NCBI GenBank assembly: GCA_024305405.1
Contig: JAKNDB010000085.1
Span: 124,001-188,000, forward strand
Length of the DNA stretch: 64,000 nt
Direction of reading: 5' to 3'
Source of the DNA: Dirofilaria immitis
Taxonomy: Eukaryota; Nematoda; Chromadorea; Rhabditida; Onchocercidae
A program made the position numbers and the translations under genes. Shown one piece after another: positions 1 through 19,400 of the stretch (positions are counted from its first letter, which is position 1; every line of letters begins with the position of its first letter). The notes beneath the pieces were generated by a model that was given only the letters and a program-made list of their open reading frames with translations, ran no database searches and was not told where the DNA came from.

Positions 1-770
1 TCAAACTTGAAAATTTTTTGTTTTTAATTTTATTCTAACCACATACAAGAAATTTTTATTGAAACTTTCTTGCTCCGCTAAGTTAAATTCTATAGTCTAC
101 TCTTATTTCATTGTTAAACAACAACAACAATAACAAGAACAAAAAAAAAAAAAATTCTAACTTTTTATGTTAGTAATATTAAATTATTGAAATATCAAAC
201 AAACTAAAAATGATGAAAGCTATAGTTATTTTGAATAGCAAAAATTAAATTCTAATTCAATCGAATTTTAAATTTACTTTTGCAAGATTATTTTTACATT
301 TTATATTAGCTTAATGATCGATATAGTCTATTCTTTGAATTATTCTGCTTAAAAGAAAATTTATTTTCATAAATTACTACAAATTTCATTTCGATCGATC
401 GAAGTTTATTGCTTCCATTAGGATATGTCTGCTTTAAAATATTTATTTCATTCTACCTTGCATGAATTATATTATCAAATTAAATGCACCAAAAAAAAAA
501 AAATAATGCATTTTCATATTCTTTCACTCTCATATTATCATTATCATTTTGATATTTACATTTTCAATGAAAGAATTGCAAAAGAAAAAAGAAAAAAAAA
601 ACCTAAACAAAAATTGTGATAAAATTCCGAAAAATTTTAATTATAATTAGGAAATTATTGATTAGAACATTTGAATAATTTCATATTTAAAAGATTGAAA
701 TGTTTTCGTTTCATTTTTTTTTTTTTATATCAATGCTATAATTCAAAAATTATTGCTAATTTTTTTACAC

Positions 771-985
771 AAATGCTATACGTACGTAATTAATCAGAAA
801 TGCTATACGTACGTAATTAATTAGAAATGCTACACGTACGTAGTTAATCAGAAATGCTACACGTACGTAATTAGAAATGCTATACGTACGTAATTAATTA
901 GAAATGCTACATGTACGTAATTAATTGGAAATGCTATATGTACGTAATTAATTAGAAATGCTACACGTACGTAATTAATTAGATG
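771..985. repeat. 27-bp tandem repeat, 8 copies, with CGTACG cores
   Basis: Eight head-to-tail copies of a unit of about 27 bp. Each begins AAATGCTA, carries a palindromic core CGTACG or TGTACG flanked by TA, and ends in AATTAATTAG. One copy is shortened to 22 bp and copies differ by one to three substitutions, so the array is older than the perfect arrays further right. Confidence 0.95.
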
Positions 986-1443
986 TTAATAGCATTTATT
1001 TGTTGTTGTACATAAAGTACGTCTAATGTAAAATGATAACGTTTGATTGCTAATCATTAGCAAATTATATTAATACAAATTAAATCTAAGCATTAGCTCA
1101 AAAGTCTTCAAGAAATGAATGAACAAAAAAAGTACAAAGATGTGACATAAATTAGCTTTTTATGAAATTTCGAGAATTTAGATTAAATGATACTATAATA
1201 TACTGCTTGTCAATATTTTGATCAACTTCCTTTTCTAAACTTTCAATAAAATATTCATTAATTCTTGCATTCTACATTGTATTGTCATTTTTTTTTTTTT
1301 TGATGATTTCTTCTAAGCACAACTTTTTTACTTCCTAAATCATTAAATTTCTGAAAAAAAAAAAAAGAACAAATATGAACTAAAACGAATCAATTGATAA
1401 GAAAAATACGGTAGAATTATGAAAGTGTTTATGAAAGAGTTAT

Positions 1444-1697
1444 GACTGATTAATTTCATGATTATATATTTGAAATTATTGACTGATTAATTTCATGATT
1501 ATATATTTGAAATTATTGACTGATTAATTTCATGATTATATATTTGAAATTATTGACTGATTAATTTCATGATTATATATTTGAAATTATTGACTGATTA
1601 ATTTCATGATTATATATTTGAAATTATTGACTGATTAATTTCATGATTATATATTTGAAATTATTGACTGATTAATTTCATGATTATATATTTGAAA
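1444..1697. repeat. 37-bp tandem repeat, 7 near-perfect copies
   Basis: Seven consecutive copies of a 37-bp unit starting GACTGATTAATTTCATG and ending GAAATTATT. The copies appear identical by eye, the last being cut short, which suggests recent expansion. It is noncoding. Confidence 0.95.
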
Positions 1698-2523
1698 AGA
1701 AATATTCATAAAATAAGAAATGAAAATGATTCAAATTTATGAGATGGTGATATTTGATGAGAAACAATAGGAAAAATATATTTAGCAAAAGTTTGCTTGA
1801 TATCAGATAAGCCTAATAGATTTTGAAAAGTGCAGTTTAGCAGTAGCATAAATTGAGAATTGAGGTAACGCGGTTGCAATTTCTAAAAAATCGCTTAGTG
1901 CGAGGAACCCTACGGACAAAAGAAGTTTGCAGATAAAACAAGCAGATAGACGCTGAAAGAATGGCAATTAGATATATCGCTTGCACTAACGATTTATCAC
2001 TGATAATTTAACTTATCTTCAATAATTTAATCAAATTTTAATATCTCATTTAGCACATTAATGTTTCGTCGACATTATACGAACTATGAGCTCATTGAAA
2101 CTATCATTTCATTTCTAATGTATCTATAATTTAGGTTTTGGCTATACCGGTCACCCAATTCAGTATAATAGTATTTGGCCTAATGAGAAGCTAATTAGCC
2201 TTAAATGTATTCGCCATATTTTGCTGAAAGAAAAAAATCACTTTTAGAAGAACTGGCTGAAAATAAATAGGAATTCTTTTATTTTTTGATAAAAATTTTT
2301 ACGAATATTTTAGCGAAACGAATTTAAGCATCAAAATTTATCGTCGTGGCGAAGCAATGATTAGATATGATACGATATTATTGTTCACGTAAATTCTCGC
2401 ATAATATAATCACAGATAATGACAGAAAGTGAACAATAATTATCAGCATTATCAGCTATTAATTTTTCTATTTGATTCATTTGCAGTATAATTTTGAAAA
2501 ATAAATGCTATTTGATATTTACT

Positions 2524-2730
2524 TAAACAGTTATAACTATTAATGATTCAAAAATAAATTGTTTTCTTTTGTTATTAAACAGTTATAACTATTAATGATC
2601 AAAAATAAATTGTTTTCTTTTGTTATTAAACAGTTATAACTATTAATGATCAAAAATAAATTGTTTTCTTTTGTTATTAAACAGTTATAACTATTAATGA
2701 TTCAAAAATAAATTGTTTTCTTTTGTTAAA
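2524..2730. repeat. 51-52-bp tandem repeat, 4 copies
   Basis: Four copies of a unit beginning AAACAGTTATAACTATTAATG and ending TTGTTTTCTTTTGTTATT. The outer copies read GATTC where the inner two read GATC. It sits about 240 bp upstream of the globin start codon, so it may lie in the 5' flank of that gene. Confidence 0.93.
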
Positions 2731-2970
2731 AATTAAGTTTAGAAATTTTTGCAAATTTTATCGGAAAAAATCGAATTGAATCAGTTATCAATTTAAAATT
2801 TACACTCTTTTGCTATATTATTTTAGATCACAGTATCATATAAAATCTTACAAATTGTAAATTTTAATCACTTGCTCTCGAAAATTTTCTATTTGTTGTA
2901 TTGTTTTTAATCTAGAAATTAAAAATGTAAAATTTTAAGAAATTATAGCAAAAATTGTTTTCTAAATTGA

Positions 2971-10333
<7,363 letters not shown>

Positions 10334-10782
10334 CATTATGTGATATTAGACAGTTGTGGTAAATGATGCTATTTCATCAAAATCATTCAAAATCAGGGAC
10401 GAAGAAATTGAGAATACGTATGTGGTTATACAATGATCGATATCATGAATTATAGATTTTTTTTTTTATTTACAACATAATAATAATAATTATCATCCTT
10501 AAATTAATTCAATTATTATTGAAATGAAATGATATAAGAAGTGAGATTTGTAATAATGTTAATATTAATATTTATAATAATTAAGTCATTATTTGATGAA
10601 TATTTGTGATAATTTTTGCTTTTTTAAAATATTCAAAGAAAAAAAAATGCAACATTTTCATCGAATTTCGTGTTAATTTTGATATTTTCATTAGTTTATT
10701 TTGATTTTAAATTTTATTAATTATACGAAAAACATGGATAGTTCATATCATTTGCTTCTTTTTATGTTATATTATCGTTCTT

Positions 10783-10785
10783 CTC

Positions 10786-10829
<44 letters not shown>
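10783..10829. repeat. CT microsatellite
   Basis: About 22 CT dinucleotides with one CCC interruption, on the strand shown, just downstream of the globin 3' end. Confidence 0.95.
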
Positions 10830-10831
<2 letters not shown>

Positions 10832-11025
10832 TTTTCTTCAACAAATTTCATCGCTTTAATAGAATTTTGCATTATAATTTAATTCTATTATACTACGAAA
10901 TAATATGATGAAGTATGATATATAGAAAAGACGGGTTGTGATTATGGCTATATTTCACTATAAATTGTTATATATATATATATATAAATATATATATTAT
11001 TGAAATTATCCAATTCGTTTGCAGC

Positions 11026-11210
11026 TCAATTGCATCATATGTAAATCATGCAAGCATGCATGCATATCTTGCATTTACATCATATGTAGATCAATTACAT
11101 CATATGTAAATCATGCAAGCATGCATGCATATCTTGCATTTACATCATATGTAGATCAATTACATCATATGTAAATCATGCAAGCATGCATGCATATCTT
11201 GCATATTATG
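11026..11210. repeat. 65-bp tandem repeat with GCATGCATGC palindrome
   Basis: Almost three copies at a 65-bp period (unit anchors GTAAATCATGCAAGC at 11041, 11106 and 11171). Each unit contains the self-complementary stretch GCATGCATGC and two CATCATATGTA motifs. Copies are nearly identical. Confidence 0.93.
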
Positions 11211-11392
11211 TATTTCGATAAATTTTATATTTATAAATTTAATCAAACAATAACAATATTATATCACAGAAACGAGCGAGCGAAATAAGAGTTGGAAAAA
11301 TTATCCGAACAGTTTGCCAAATTATATAATTTTAATTTCATTCATTAATCGATAATTAATGATTTATTGCAGATAGAGTAGAAGCTAATTTT

Positions 11393-11555
11393 AAACAGGA
11401 AATATTTTATAACTTCAAGAATCTTACCTTTTCCTCTAATCATCAATTCATTGAAACAATAACTAATACATTAATTCAAATAAACAGGAAATATTTTATA
11501 ACTTCAAGAATCTTACCTTTTCCTCTAATCATCAATTCATTGAAACAATAGCCAA
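11393..11555. repeat. Direct duplication, about 75 bp at 89-bp spacing
   Basis: The segment starting AAACAGGAAATATTTTATAA recurs 89 bp downstream and continues through TCATTGAAACAATA. The match is essentially perfect, consistent with a recent tandem duplication. Confidence 0.9.
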
Positions 11556-11738
11556 TACTACTGTTGCATTATGCAAAATGAAATAAATAATCGCGGAATG
11601 GATACTTGCAAAAAAAAAGAAGAATAAAAGAATGACAGATAAATAAATGAATAAATAGACTATATGAATATGACATGGATATCGTTAAATATTTATAACT
11701 ATGGATAAATCGATGAAAAATTGATACATACATGCATA

Positions 11739-11865
11739 TAGAAGATGATTTTACGGCTAGAAGATGATTTTACGGCTAGAAGATGATTTTACGGCTAGAA
11801 GACGATTTTACGGCTAGAAGATGATTTTACGGTTAGAAGACGATTTTATGGTTAGAAGAGAGTTT
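11739..11865. repeat. 19-bp tandem repeat, about 6-7 copies
   Basis: Units of GAAGATGATTTTACGGCTA, with GAC replacing GAT and GGTTA replacing GGCTA in the rightmost copies. Divergence increases to the right. Confidence 0.93.
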
Positions 11866-12996
11866 TGGGGTATAAAATGAAAATGTTAAATGAAGGAAGT
11901 GTGACAATTCATTGCATAATTGCAAATATTAATTTAAAATTCGCTTAATTTTATTTGGATTTAATTTTCAAAACAGAGAAAGGGAGAGAGAGAGGGAGAG
12001 AAAGAAGTAGATAAACGAATAAAAAGAATAAAATTGAAATTAAAAGCGAAACATATAGATAAAAGATGGAGAAATCATAAAAATTCATCTGTTGAAAACA
12101 GCAACATTTCATCTATGATAAAGTCGTTGTCGTAATCTGTCTTCAGAAGTTTGAATCTAACAAAAAAACCTCCTGATGGCAAAGTTATTATCATTTTAGG
12201 AATTGTTGTTGAACGAAGAAATCATTGAATGAAAGGGGCTACATATGATATTATCATAAATGATAAATGATATCAGTAAGAGAAAAAAATAATGAAAGAA
12301 GACAAATTGCATATATGAAAATGTAAAAATTATTCCCATTTATAGTTTTCACATTGTACGTTAAGGGATGAACACTTTTTCGGATTAATATTCTGTTCTA
12401 TCAGAAGAGGCATAGAAATAATTCCTATTGAAATTGCCAATTTCATCTCAACTTAAGACAAAATTGATTAAGTAGATAAGATATATTAAATTAATTGAAA
12501 TGAACATAGCAAATAAATTAATACAACCTATCAATTTTTTTTTTTTTTTGGATAAAAACAGAATCTAACGAATAGATATGTTTTGGGATAAATTTGAATT
12601 GAACTTTTGTTTCTGGGATCAATTATATACGTATTGTGACCGCGTTAACTTTAGAATGTCGAATATTATAATTCGAGTACTGGCAGGCAAGGTTCGGAGA
12701 GGTTGAAGATTTTTGAAATATGTACCGTTTCTGACAGTGAGACTATAAGTGAGGTAATGAGCGGATTTTATTCTTGATGGATAGCTAACTGAACTATTTG
12801 ACGGTTGTTGAGATATGGAATGAATTATAGCTTGTCAAAATTGATAATGAATACGTTAAATGCATCAGAATTGAGCAATGCAGAAGAATTCTAAAGATAA
12901 TCAACAGCGGAAAAAATGCCTCTCTTTCATTAACTTATCGAGAAATTGATCTCGGTTATTGCATGTAATATAAATAATGTTTTGTTTGCAGATTAC

Positions 12997-14176
12997 ATGG
13001 CTTGTTTGACATTCATTGACATCGTAAATCAATATAGTAAATGGAATATTGATAAACTTAGTATTTTGGCATGCTTCCTTGCAGTGTTTATATTCTCATA
13101 TTGGATGACACTAACACGGTGGGTTATGTCAAAGGTTAGCTATTAATTTAAAGTCATTCAAAATCTGTGCCAATTTATGAACTGTTAACTGAAATTAATT
13201 CGTAGTTTGAATAGAAATCAACTAAAAATTTTTGCGAAATATCAAGAAAAATCTCAAATTGCTTTTTTTGAGTTGAAATCTCTGATACCTCGAGGAATCC
13301 ATCGTAACGCAATGAACTCTCGAATCGAAATTTTGGCTTCAGAAATTAAACAAATGAAATCCGACTTAGATGCACTTTCACCAACAGCTCAATTTGCTGC
13401 CTATTTTAAGAAAGAACGAAATCTGAAACAATTGTTGGCTGAATTAAATGCTTTAAGTAAGCCTTTCTTGGGCGAATAAGTTCTTTCCCTTAATTGGAAT
13501 TCTTGCGCATTATTCGTGCATGGCTTAAACTAATCTTAGCTGGGAAGTAGATTCAAAAAACTTTTTAAATAGCTTCATTATCTGCAGTACGAGTAGCATT
13601 TGGGAACTGGGAATTAAATATTTATTGAACGGAAGCACCGAGACTCACTATTTTAATAATTTATTCGGTTTAAATGCTTACAGCTATAGAACGTGAGAAA
13701 AATTCTGGTACAACATCTATGGTTTTATTGATTGTTAGCGGGATATTTATCCAATTGATAGCTATAGCGTTGATGTTTTATTCTCGTCATGTTATAGTTG
13801 GATATATTAATTCCGCGTATTTTTGGCCATTCAACTTTTTGCTTTATATTCCTAATTTTTCGGCACCGATGAATGATAGTGACACTGCTGAAGGTAAAAC
13901 ATCTAAAAATTGGATGCATTCTTATAAGATGCAATAAATTGTGGTATGGATAGATTGGTTTTAATAAATTGTTACGACTAGGGATTATACTATTAGAAAT
14001 TTGAAATTACGTGTAGAAAGTCTCATGTATTTCTTTGATTCATCGACAAATTTCAATACAGATTTTGGATTTCAGAAACGCCGATAACGCTTTTCGCATT
14101 TCTTTCACTTGTAATGTTTGTTTGGCGGAATGCATATTCAAGAAAGGGTGATATTATGAAAATGAAGATATTCTGA
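12997..14176 (+). CDS. GET1/WRB-like tail-anchored protein insertion receptor subunit, four exons
   Basis: Predicted ER membrane protein which, with a CAML/GET2 partner, would receive tail-anchored proteins from the GET3/TRC40 ATPase. Exons are 12997-13127, 13206-13456, 13684-13893 and 14076-14176, about 230 residues. A first membrane segment (SILACFLAVFIFSYW) is followed by a basic coiled coil with the family signature SPTAQFAAYFKKERNLKQLL, the GET3-binding region in this family. Two more membrane segments follow (SMVLLIVSGIFIQLIAIAL and PITLFAFLSLVMFVW). The start is the first ATG after TTTTGTTTGCAG, which looks like a trans-splice acceptor six bases upstream. The exon 1/2 junction is uncertain. 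The good-looking donor at 13135 is out of phase with the only sensible acceptor, while a weak GTCAAAG donor at 13128 keeps frame; an assembly indel could also explain it. The protein is longer than human WRB (174 aa). Confidence 0.85.
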
Positions 14177-16480
14177 TACTACTAACTGCAGATATCGTTG
14201 TTATTGATCTCTCATCATCTTTAAATGGATATTTGTTCGTATTATTTATTTCTGTATTTAAAATATGACGAATACATATCACAATTTACAGTTATATATA
14301 GTTTATATTTGTCAGCAATTCTTCAGAATAAATTGGAATAATATTACTGAATATAAATCAAAATCTTCCAATTATTATTGAAAAATTCAATTTTTCTGTC
14401 CCAACTAACTATATTTTTGAGATATTTTGTATAATTTTGTAAAAATAGTATAGATATGTTAATAATGCTAATAATGAAGTTTAATAATGCATCACAATTT
14501 TATGTTTTTTATCTAAATTCCATTACTTCTTATAATTTATACTAATAATGAAGTTCATTTAATTGCCGATGGTGCTGCTAAGTTGTGTTGATTAAATTAA
14601 TTTGTTAAAGTGAAGAAAATATAGTTTTGCACTTATACTGGTGTTCGTCAGATCAAAAGTGCTTCCTATGATAAGCCATCACAATTTATCAGTAATAAAT
14701 TATTTACTAAAATTTTTTTCTGGGAGAGAGACTCATTAAAGATAATTCTTAAACACCGAATCGCCAGGTCCTACTTTTCTGGAATGAAAATTAATAAATA
14801 TCACTTGCATATTGTTATCATTGCTATTTCAATATTTTAGTAACGTCAAAAAAAGAATTAATCACTTCTGTAGTCATTTACGATTCTGATCATAATCATC
14901 TATTCTCAAATTTAAGATTTCTTCTTCACTTTCTACCTTCTAATGAGTATCAATAATTTCAACAAATAGTAATTTTTGTTATTTTCATAATTCTTTCGCT
15001 AACTTAATTTAATCTCATCAAACATTCATATTTTACAATATTTCAAAGCTCTCTGACGATGATAACATTCAAATTTCGACTAAATGTTGTATCCTACGAA
15101 TTCGAAAAACTATTAAATTGATATTTTCTTGGAGTTGATTTTTTTAGTTGCAAATCTAAAACGCATAAGTACTTCTCTTATCATTATCATTATGCTATCA
15201 TCAATATCAAAAATAAGGCTTCAAATATTTGCCATAAAAATTAACGATCCAAGTTGTAATACTCTTGCAACTATGACGTTCGATGTATAATCAATGTATA
15301 TTTTGACATATTTATTTGAATAATTATGGAATGATTTGCGAAAGAAATAATTTCATTGAAATTTCTGTATCAGTCAGAAAAAAATAATAAAAATAAATAC
15401 AATAAGATGAATTGGCTAAAAAATTTTTGTATAAAATAATTAGATAATATTTCTAGCCTAGATTGATACAAAACAATCATTTAAGCTAATCAATTAAGCT
15501 TCCTAAATAATAATTCATCCTTACTATCAATCGTATAAACCATTAATCAATCTTTAAAGCATAAAATGAACTTGATGATAAAATGATCGGATAGGAAAGT
15601 GATAAGGAAGGAAATGTTAGTTTTCTGCTCAAATGATGTACAACAAATTCAATCAATTGCTGAACTTCATGGATAATATTATCTTCCTAAATCATTATAT
15701 TCAACCATATATGTATTTCATGTGATAACAATAATAAATGTTAGTTGAGCTATAGTGGAAATGAGTGAGTTAATATGAATCATTACCAACGAAACATGAA
15801 ATCTCGAGAATGAAATCAAATAATGGAAGAGATGAGCTGAGACATGGAATATGATAATGTTAATTCATTAATAATAATTGATGAAATATTTGATTAGCAA
15901 TAATGAATTGATAAAGATGAAATTTTGCATTGATAATTTGTTGTTATCAATACATCAAATAGCTTATCAGTCAAATTTTTGTAACTAATTTTAATTATCT
16001 ATCATCAATATAAAATTGCATTTCTAAAATAAAAAAAAAACAACAACCATAATTTACAATTTTTCGGACAATGAAAACAAAATTTTCATATGAGATTTTT
16101 TTTCTTGGCTGGCTTAGCAAAAGATTACAAAGTTGGCTATTGATATGCTCCTTGAATCACAAAAATATACCTGGTTTTTTCTAAAGAAAATTTTTATATC
16201 ATTTTATGATAAGGAAGAAATTAAAAATATTTTTTAACTTGCAAACTATCATATTTCTTGGTTTTCTATTCTATTCTAAAAAATTAGGCATCAATAACGA
16301 ACTTGGCTTTTATTCGATTTTTTTCATTTTTTTCTCTTGATTATGATTAATATTATCAAATTAACACTACTTCTAATTTTTTGTAGTAAATGAAAGTATG
16401 ATTTAAGAAGATTGGTGAAAATTTTGATAAAATAATTTTGTATTATCAGTAGTTGATAATTTAAATTAAATTAGCCTAAA
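14177..16480. other. Convergent intergenic region, no gene seen
   Basis: Lies between the 3' ends of the GET1-like gene (+) and the PROPPIN gene (-). An AATAAA at 14327-14332, 151 bases past the GET1-like stop, is a candidate polyadenylation signal, weak evidence in so AT-rich a sequence. No conserved reading frame or repeat array was recognised. Confidence 0.6.
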
Positions 16481-19400
16481 TTAAGAATATACCATAGGAA
16501 GAAGTTTCCCGCTATTTACCAATTTAGCAATACCACCATCTCGATTAATTGAAAATGCAAAAAATTTCCCGTTAGAATTAGCTGCTAATATGTGTAAATT
16601 ATTATTAATCCTGAAAATAAAAAAATAAAAAAAAAGAAAAATTGATATATTTCAGATCAAAATCAGTTGATTAATTTAAGGTTAAATGAATGATAATAAT
16701 ATCTATTCAATTAATGATACATACATTTTTACACCAGCCAAGTTTCTATCTGTTTTTTCCGGTAAAATTGCTGAAGCAAAATCTCGTATCGGTGAGAAAT
16801 ATTCAGCAGCAGTACGTGTAGTACTACCAACCAGATAATCATACCATCCAGGCTCAACAGCTGTTTCTCGTTCTCTGAAAAAAGAGGTCAAAGATTCAGA
16901 ATGCTACGAAATAATTTGAATCTTATCATTTTAGTATATTCGAATTATTTGAAATATCAAAAGGTTTCTTTTTTTTTCGATAGTTGAATATTCATTCACC
17001 CCATTTTCCTCTTCATCATCATTCACTCTTTAATTCATCTTTTCTGTAAAATAAAACTAACTTTGCTTTCATTATTAATTCTTGCTCTAATCTAAGAACT
17101 TTAGGTATTGTTCCTTCTAATTTGAATACATGAATTGTTTCAGTATCACTTGTTAAACAAAGGAATCTAGAATCGCTACTGAACAACATCGAATGTATGG
17201 CAACAGATCTGAAAAGATGAAAGGAAATTTTTTTTTTCTTTTAAATTTTAATAATAATAATAAGCAAATTATTAGCTCATATTTTTTTTGTTGATTACAT
17301 GTGGAAAATGTACGGTGATTAATTTAGGATGATTTCTGATAATTATATAAGATACGGTGATTAATTTAGGATGATTTCTGATAATTATATAAGATACGGT
17401 GATTAATTTAGGATGATTTCTGATAATTATATAAGATACGGTGATTAATTTAGGATGATTTCTGATAATTATATAAGATACGGTGATTAATTTAGGATGA
17501 TTTCTGATAATTATATAAGATACGGTGATTAATTTAGGATGATTTCTGATAATTATATAAGAAATTGAATTTGAATGTAAAAGTATTTTTTTTTTAATAT
17601 CATATCTACTTCGCAAACTTTTCACAATTACTTCATTGAATCACATGTCTTATATTAGTTTGATATGAATAAGAAATAAAATTATTCACATTGTATTAAT
17701 AAATGATTGATAATATTTCTATTATTTACCCCTATTGATAACTGATAATATTCCATTAAAATAATTCTAGAATTATAAAATATATCATAGAAGAAAAATC
17801 ATAAACAATCTTTTAGATCACTTCTGGACTATCGATTGTTTAAAATTACTTAAAGGATATATATCAATCAATGTGCGAAGTAAAAGTTGATATCTGAATT
17901 TTTCAAATATGCTCATTTTCAAATTCATATCATAGCTACCATTACAAAAAATGATAAATGATCACCGAGCTAATCCTCTACGAAACATAAAGAGACATTC
18001 TCTTCGTCGTACATCATAAACACGAATTACAGTTCCGATAATAGATGCCGTCGCAACTAGCGTAGCGATATCGTTAAGACGTAAAACCGCTAATCGACGA
18101 CTATGAGCAGCTATTGTTCGCTTAGGATATGATCGAGAATTGATATCATGTACAGCAACTAAATAAAACATTATCAGAAGATTGCAATTTGATTATTTTT
18201 ACATTCTTTACGAATAATTAAAAATTTGAATAGATATCATTTAAACATTATCAATTTTAATAAGCTAAAAATCATGAAGGAAAGCAAAAATTTGAATATT
18301 ATCACTACTATTGGCATATTTCAAAATTTACTATCATATATCTAATTAGTTAAAATTGTATTTAAGAAAAATAAAAATTGAACTTTTTAATCTTTGATCA
18401 TCAATTTTTCTAATAATAAAAATAAAAACAACATTTAGTAATATATATCAACAAAAATATTGCATAACTTACCAATACCATAAGAATCGGAATCCGGATA
18501 AACTAAATGAGGTCTTTCTTCACCAACCATATCCATAATAGATGCTAAATTATATGGTACCGGAAGTACTACAATTCTAAAGATATCATCGAGCTTTTCA
18601 AAATTATTCTGAAACATAGAAATGTTACTGATAAAGCAATTTAAATAACTACTTATCATTTATTTATTTAATATATAAAATGTTTGAAAAAAAAATAAAT
18701 AAATCACTGAAATAAAATAATCAATAATTTGTTGAAATGATAAGCGAAAAAATTATAATTAACATACTGGATATATTGAAAAGACATGTATTTCATCTTC
18801 GAGACCAACAGATATTATCTATAAATTCATTTATTCATTTAAAGACTATTACTTTTAAATCATCTTTTATTCCCATTTTTTTTTTTTTTAAATAATTTCT
18901 GATTTAAATGATAAAATTTTTATCTATTATTATGAAATATTTAGAGAAATTTTATCTATTATTATTTATAACATATTTCATTACAAATTAAAATATTTCG
19001 ATAAATTTTATTAGTACTATTTATATTTTATATTATATATTATTTATATTTTATATTCTATATTCTATACTATTTATATTTTGTATTTCACATTATATAC
19101 TATTTGTATTATGTTTTTATATTTTATATTATATACTATTTATTTTATATCATACATTATATACTATTTATATTTTCTATTATATATTCTATACTATTTC
19201 TATTTTATATTATATACTATTTATTTTATATCATATACTATTTATTTTATATCATATACTATTTATATTTTCTATTATATATTCTATACTATTTGTATTA
19301 TGTTTTTATATTTTATATTATATACTATTTATTTTATATCATATGCTGCTTATATTTTATATTATATATTCTATACTATTTGTATTTTATATTTCACATT

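Larger units (their letters stand above)
1..2970. other. Left-edge noncoding region with three minisatellites
   Basis: No supportable gene is visible. The stretch is AT-rich with many stops in all frames. It holds three tandem arrays, listed separately at 771-985, 1444-1697 and 2524-2730, and ends at the start codon of the globin gene. A short GC-richer patch lies at about 1860-1970 without a recognisable function. It presumably contains the globin promoter (inference from position). Confidence 0.6.
10334..12996. other. Intergenic region rich in simple and tandem repeats
   Basis: No gene is seen between the globin stop and the GET1-like start. It contains a CT microsatellite (10783-10829), a TA run near 10970, a 65-bp tandem array (11026-11210), an 89-bp-spaced duplication (11393-11555) and a 19-bp array (11739-11865). 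The last 50 bases end in TTTTGTTTGCAG, a probable trans-splice acceptor for the next gene. Confidence 0.7.

Noticed and set aside
771..2730. CRISPR-like arrays
   Set aside because: Units are head to tail with no unique spacers, in a eukaryotic nuclear genome.
17272..17625. Minus-strand frame of 14-residue repeats
   Set aside because: The 42-bp minisatellite lies between valid splice sites of the PROPPIN gene; its host exons join in phase without it.
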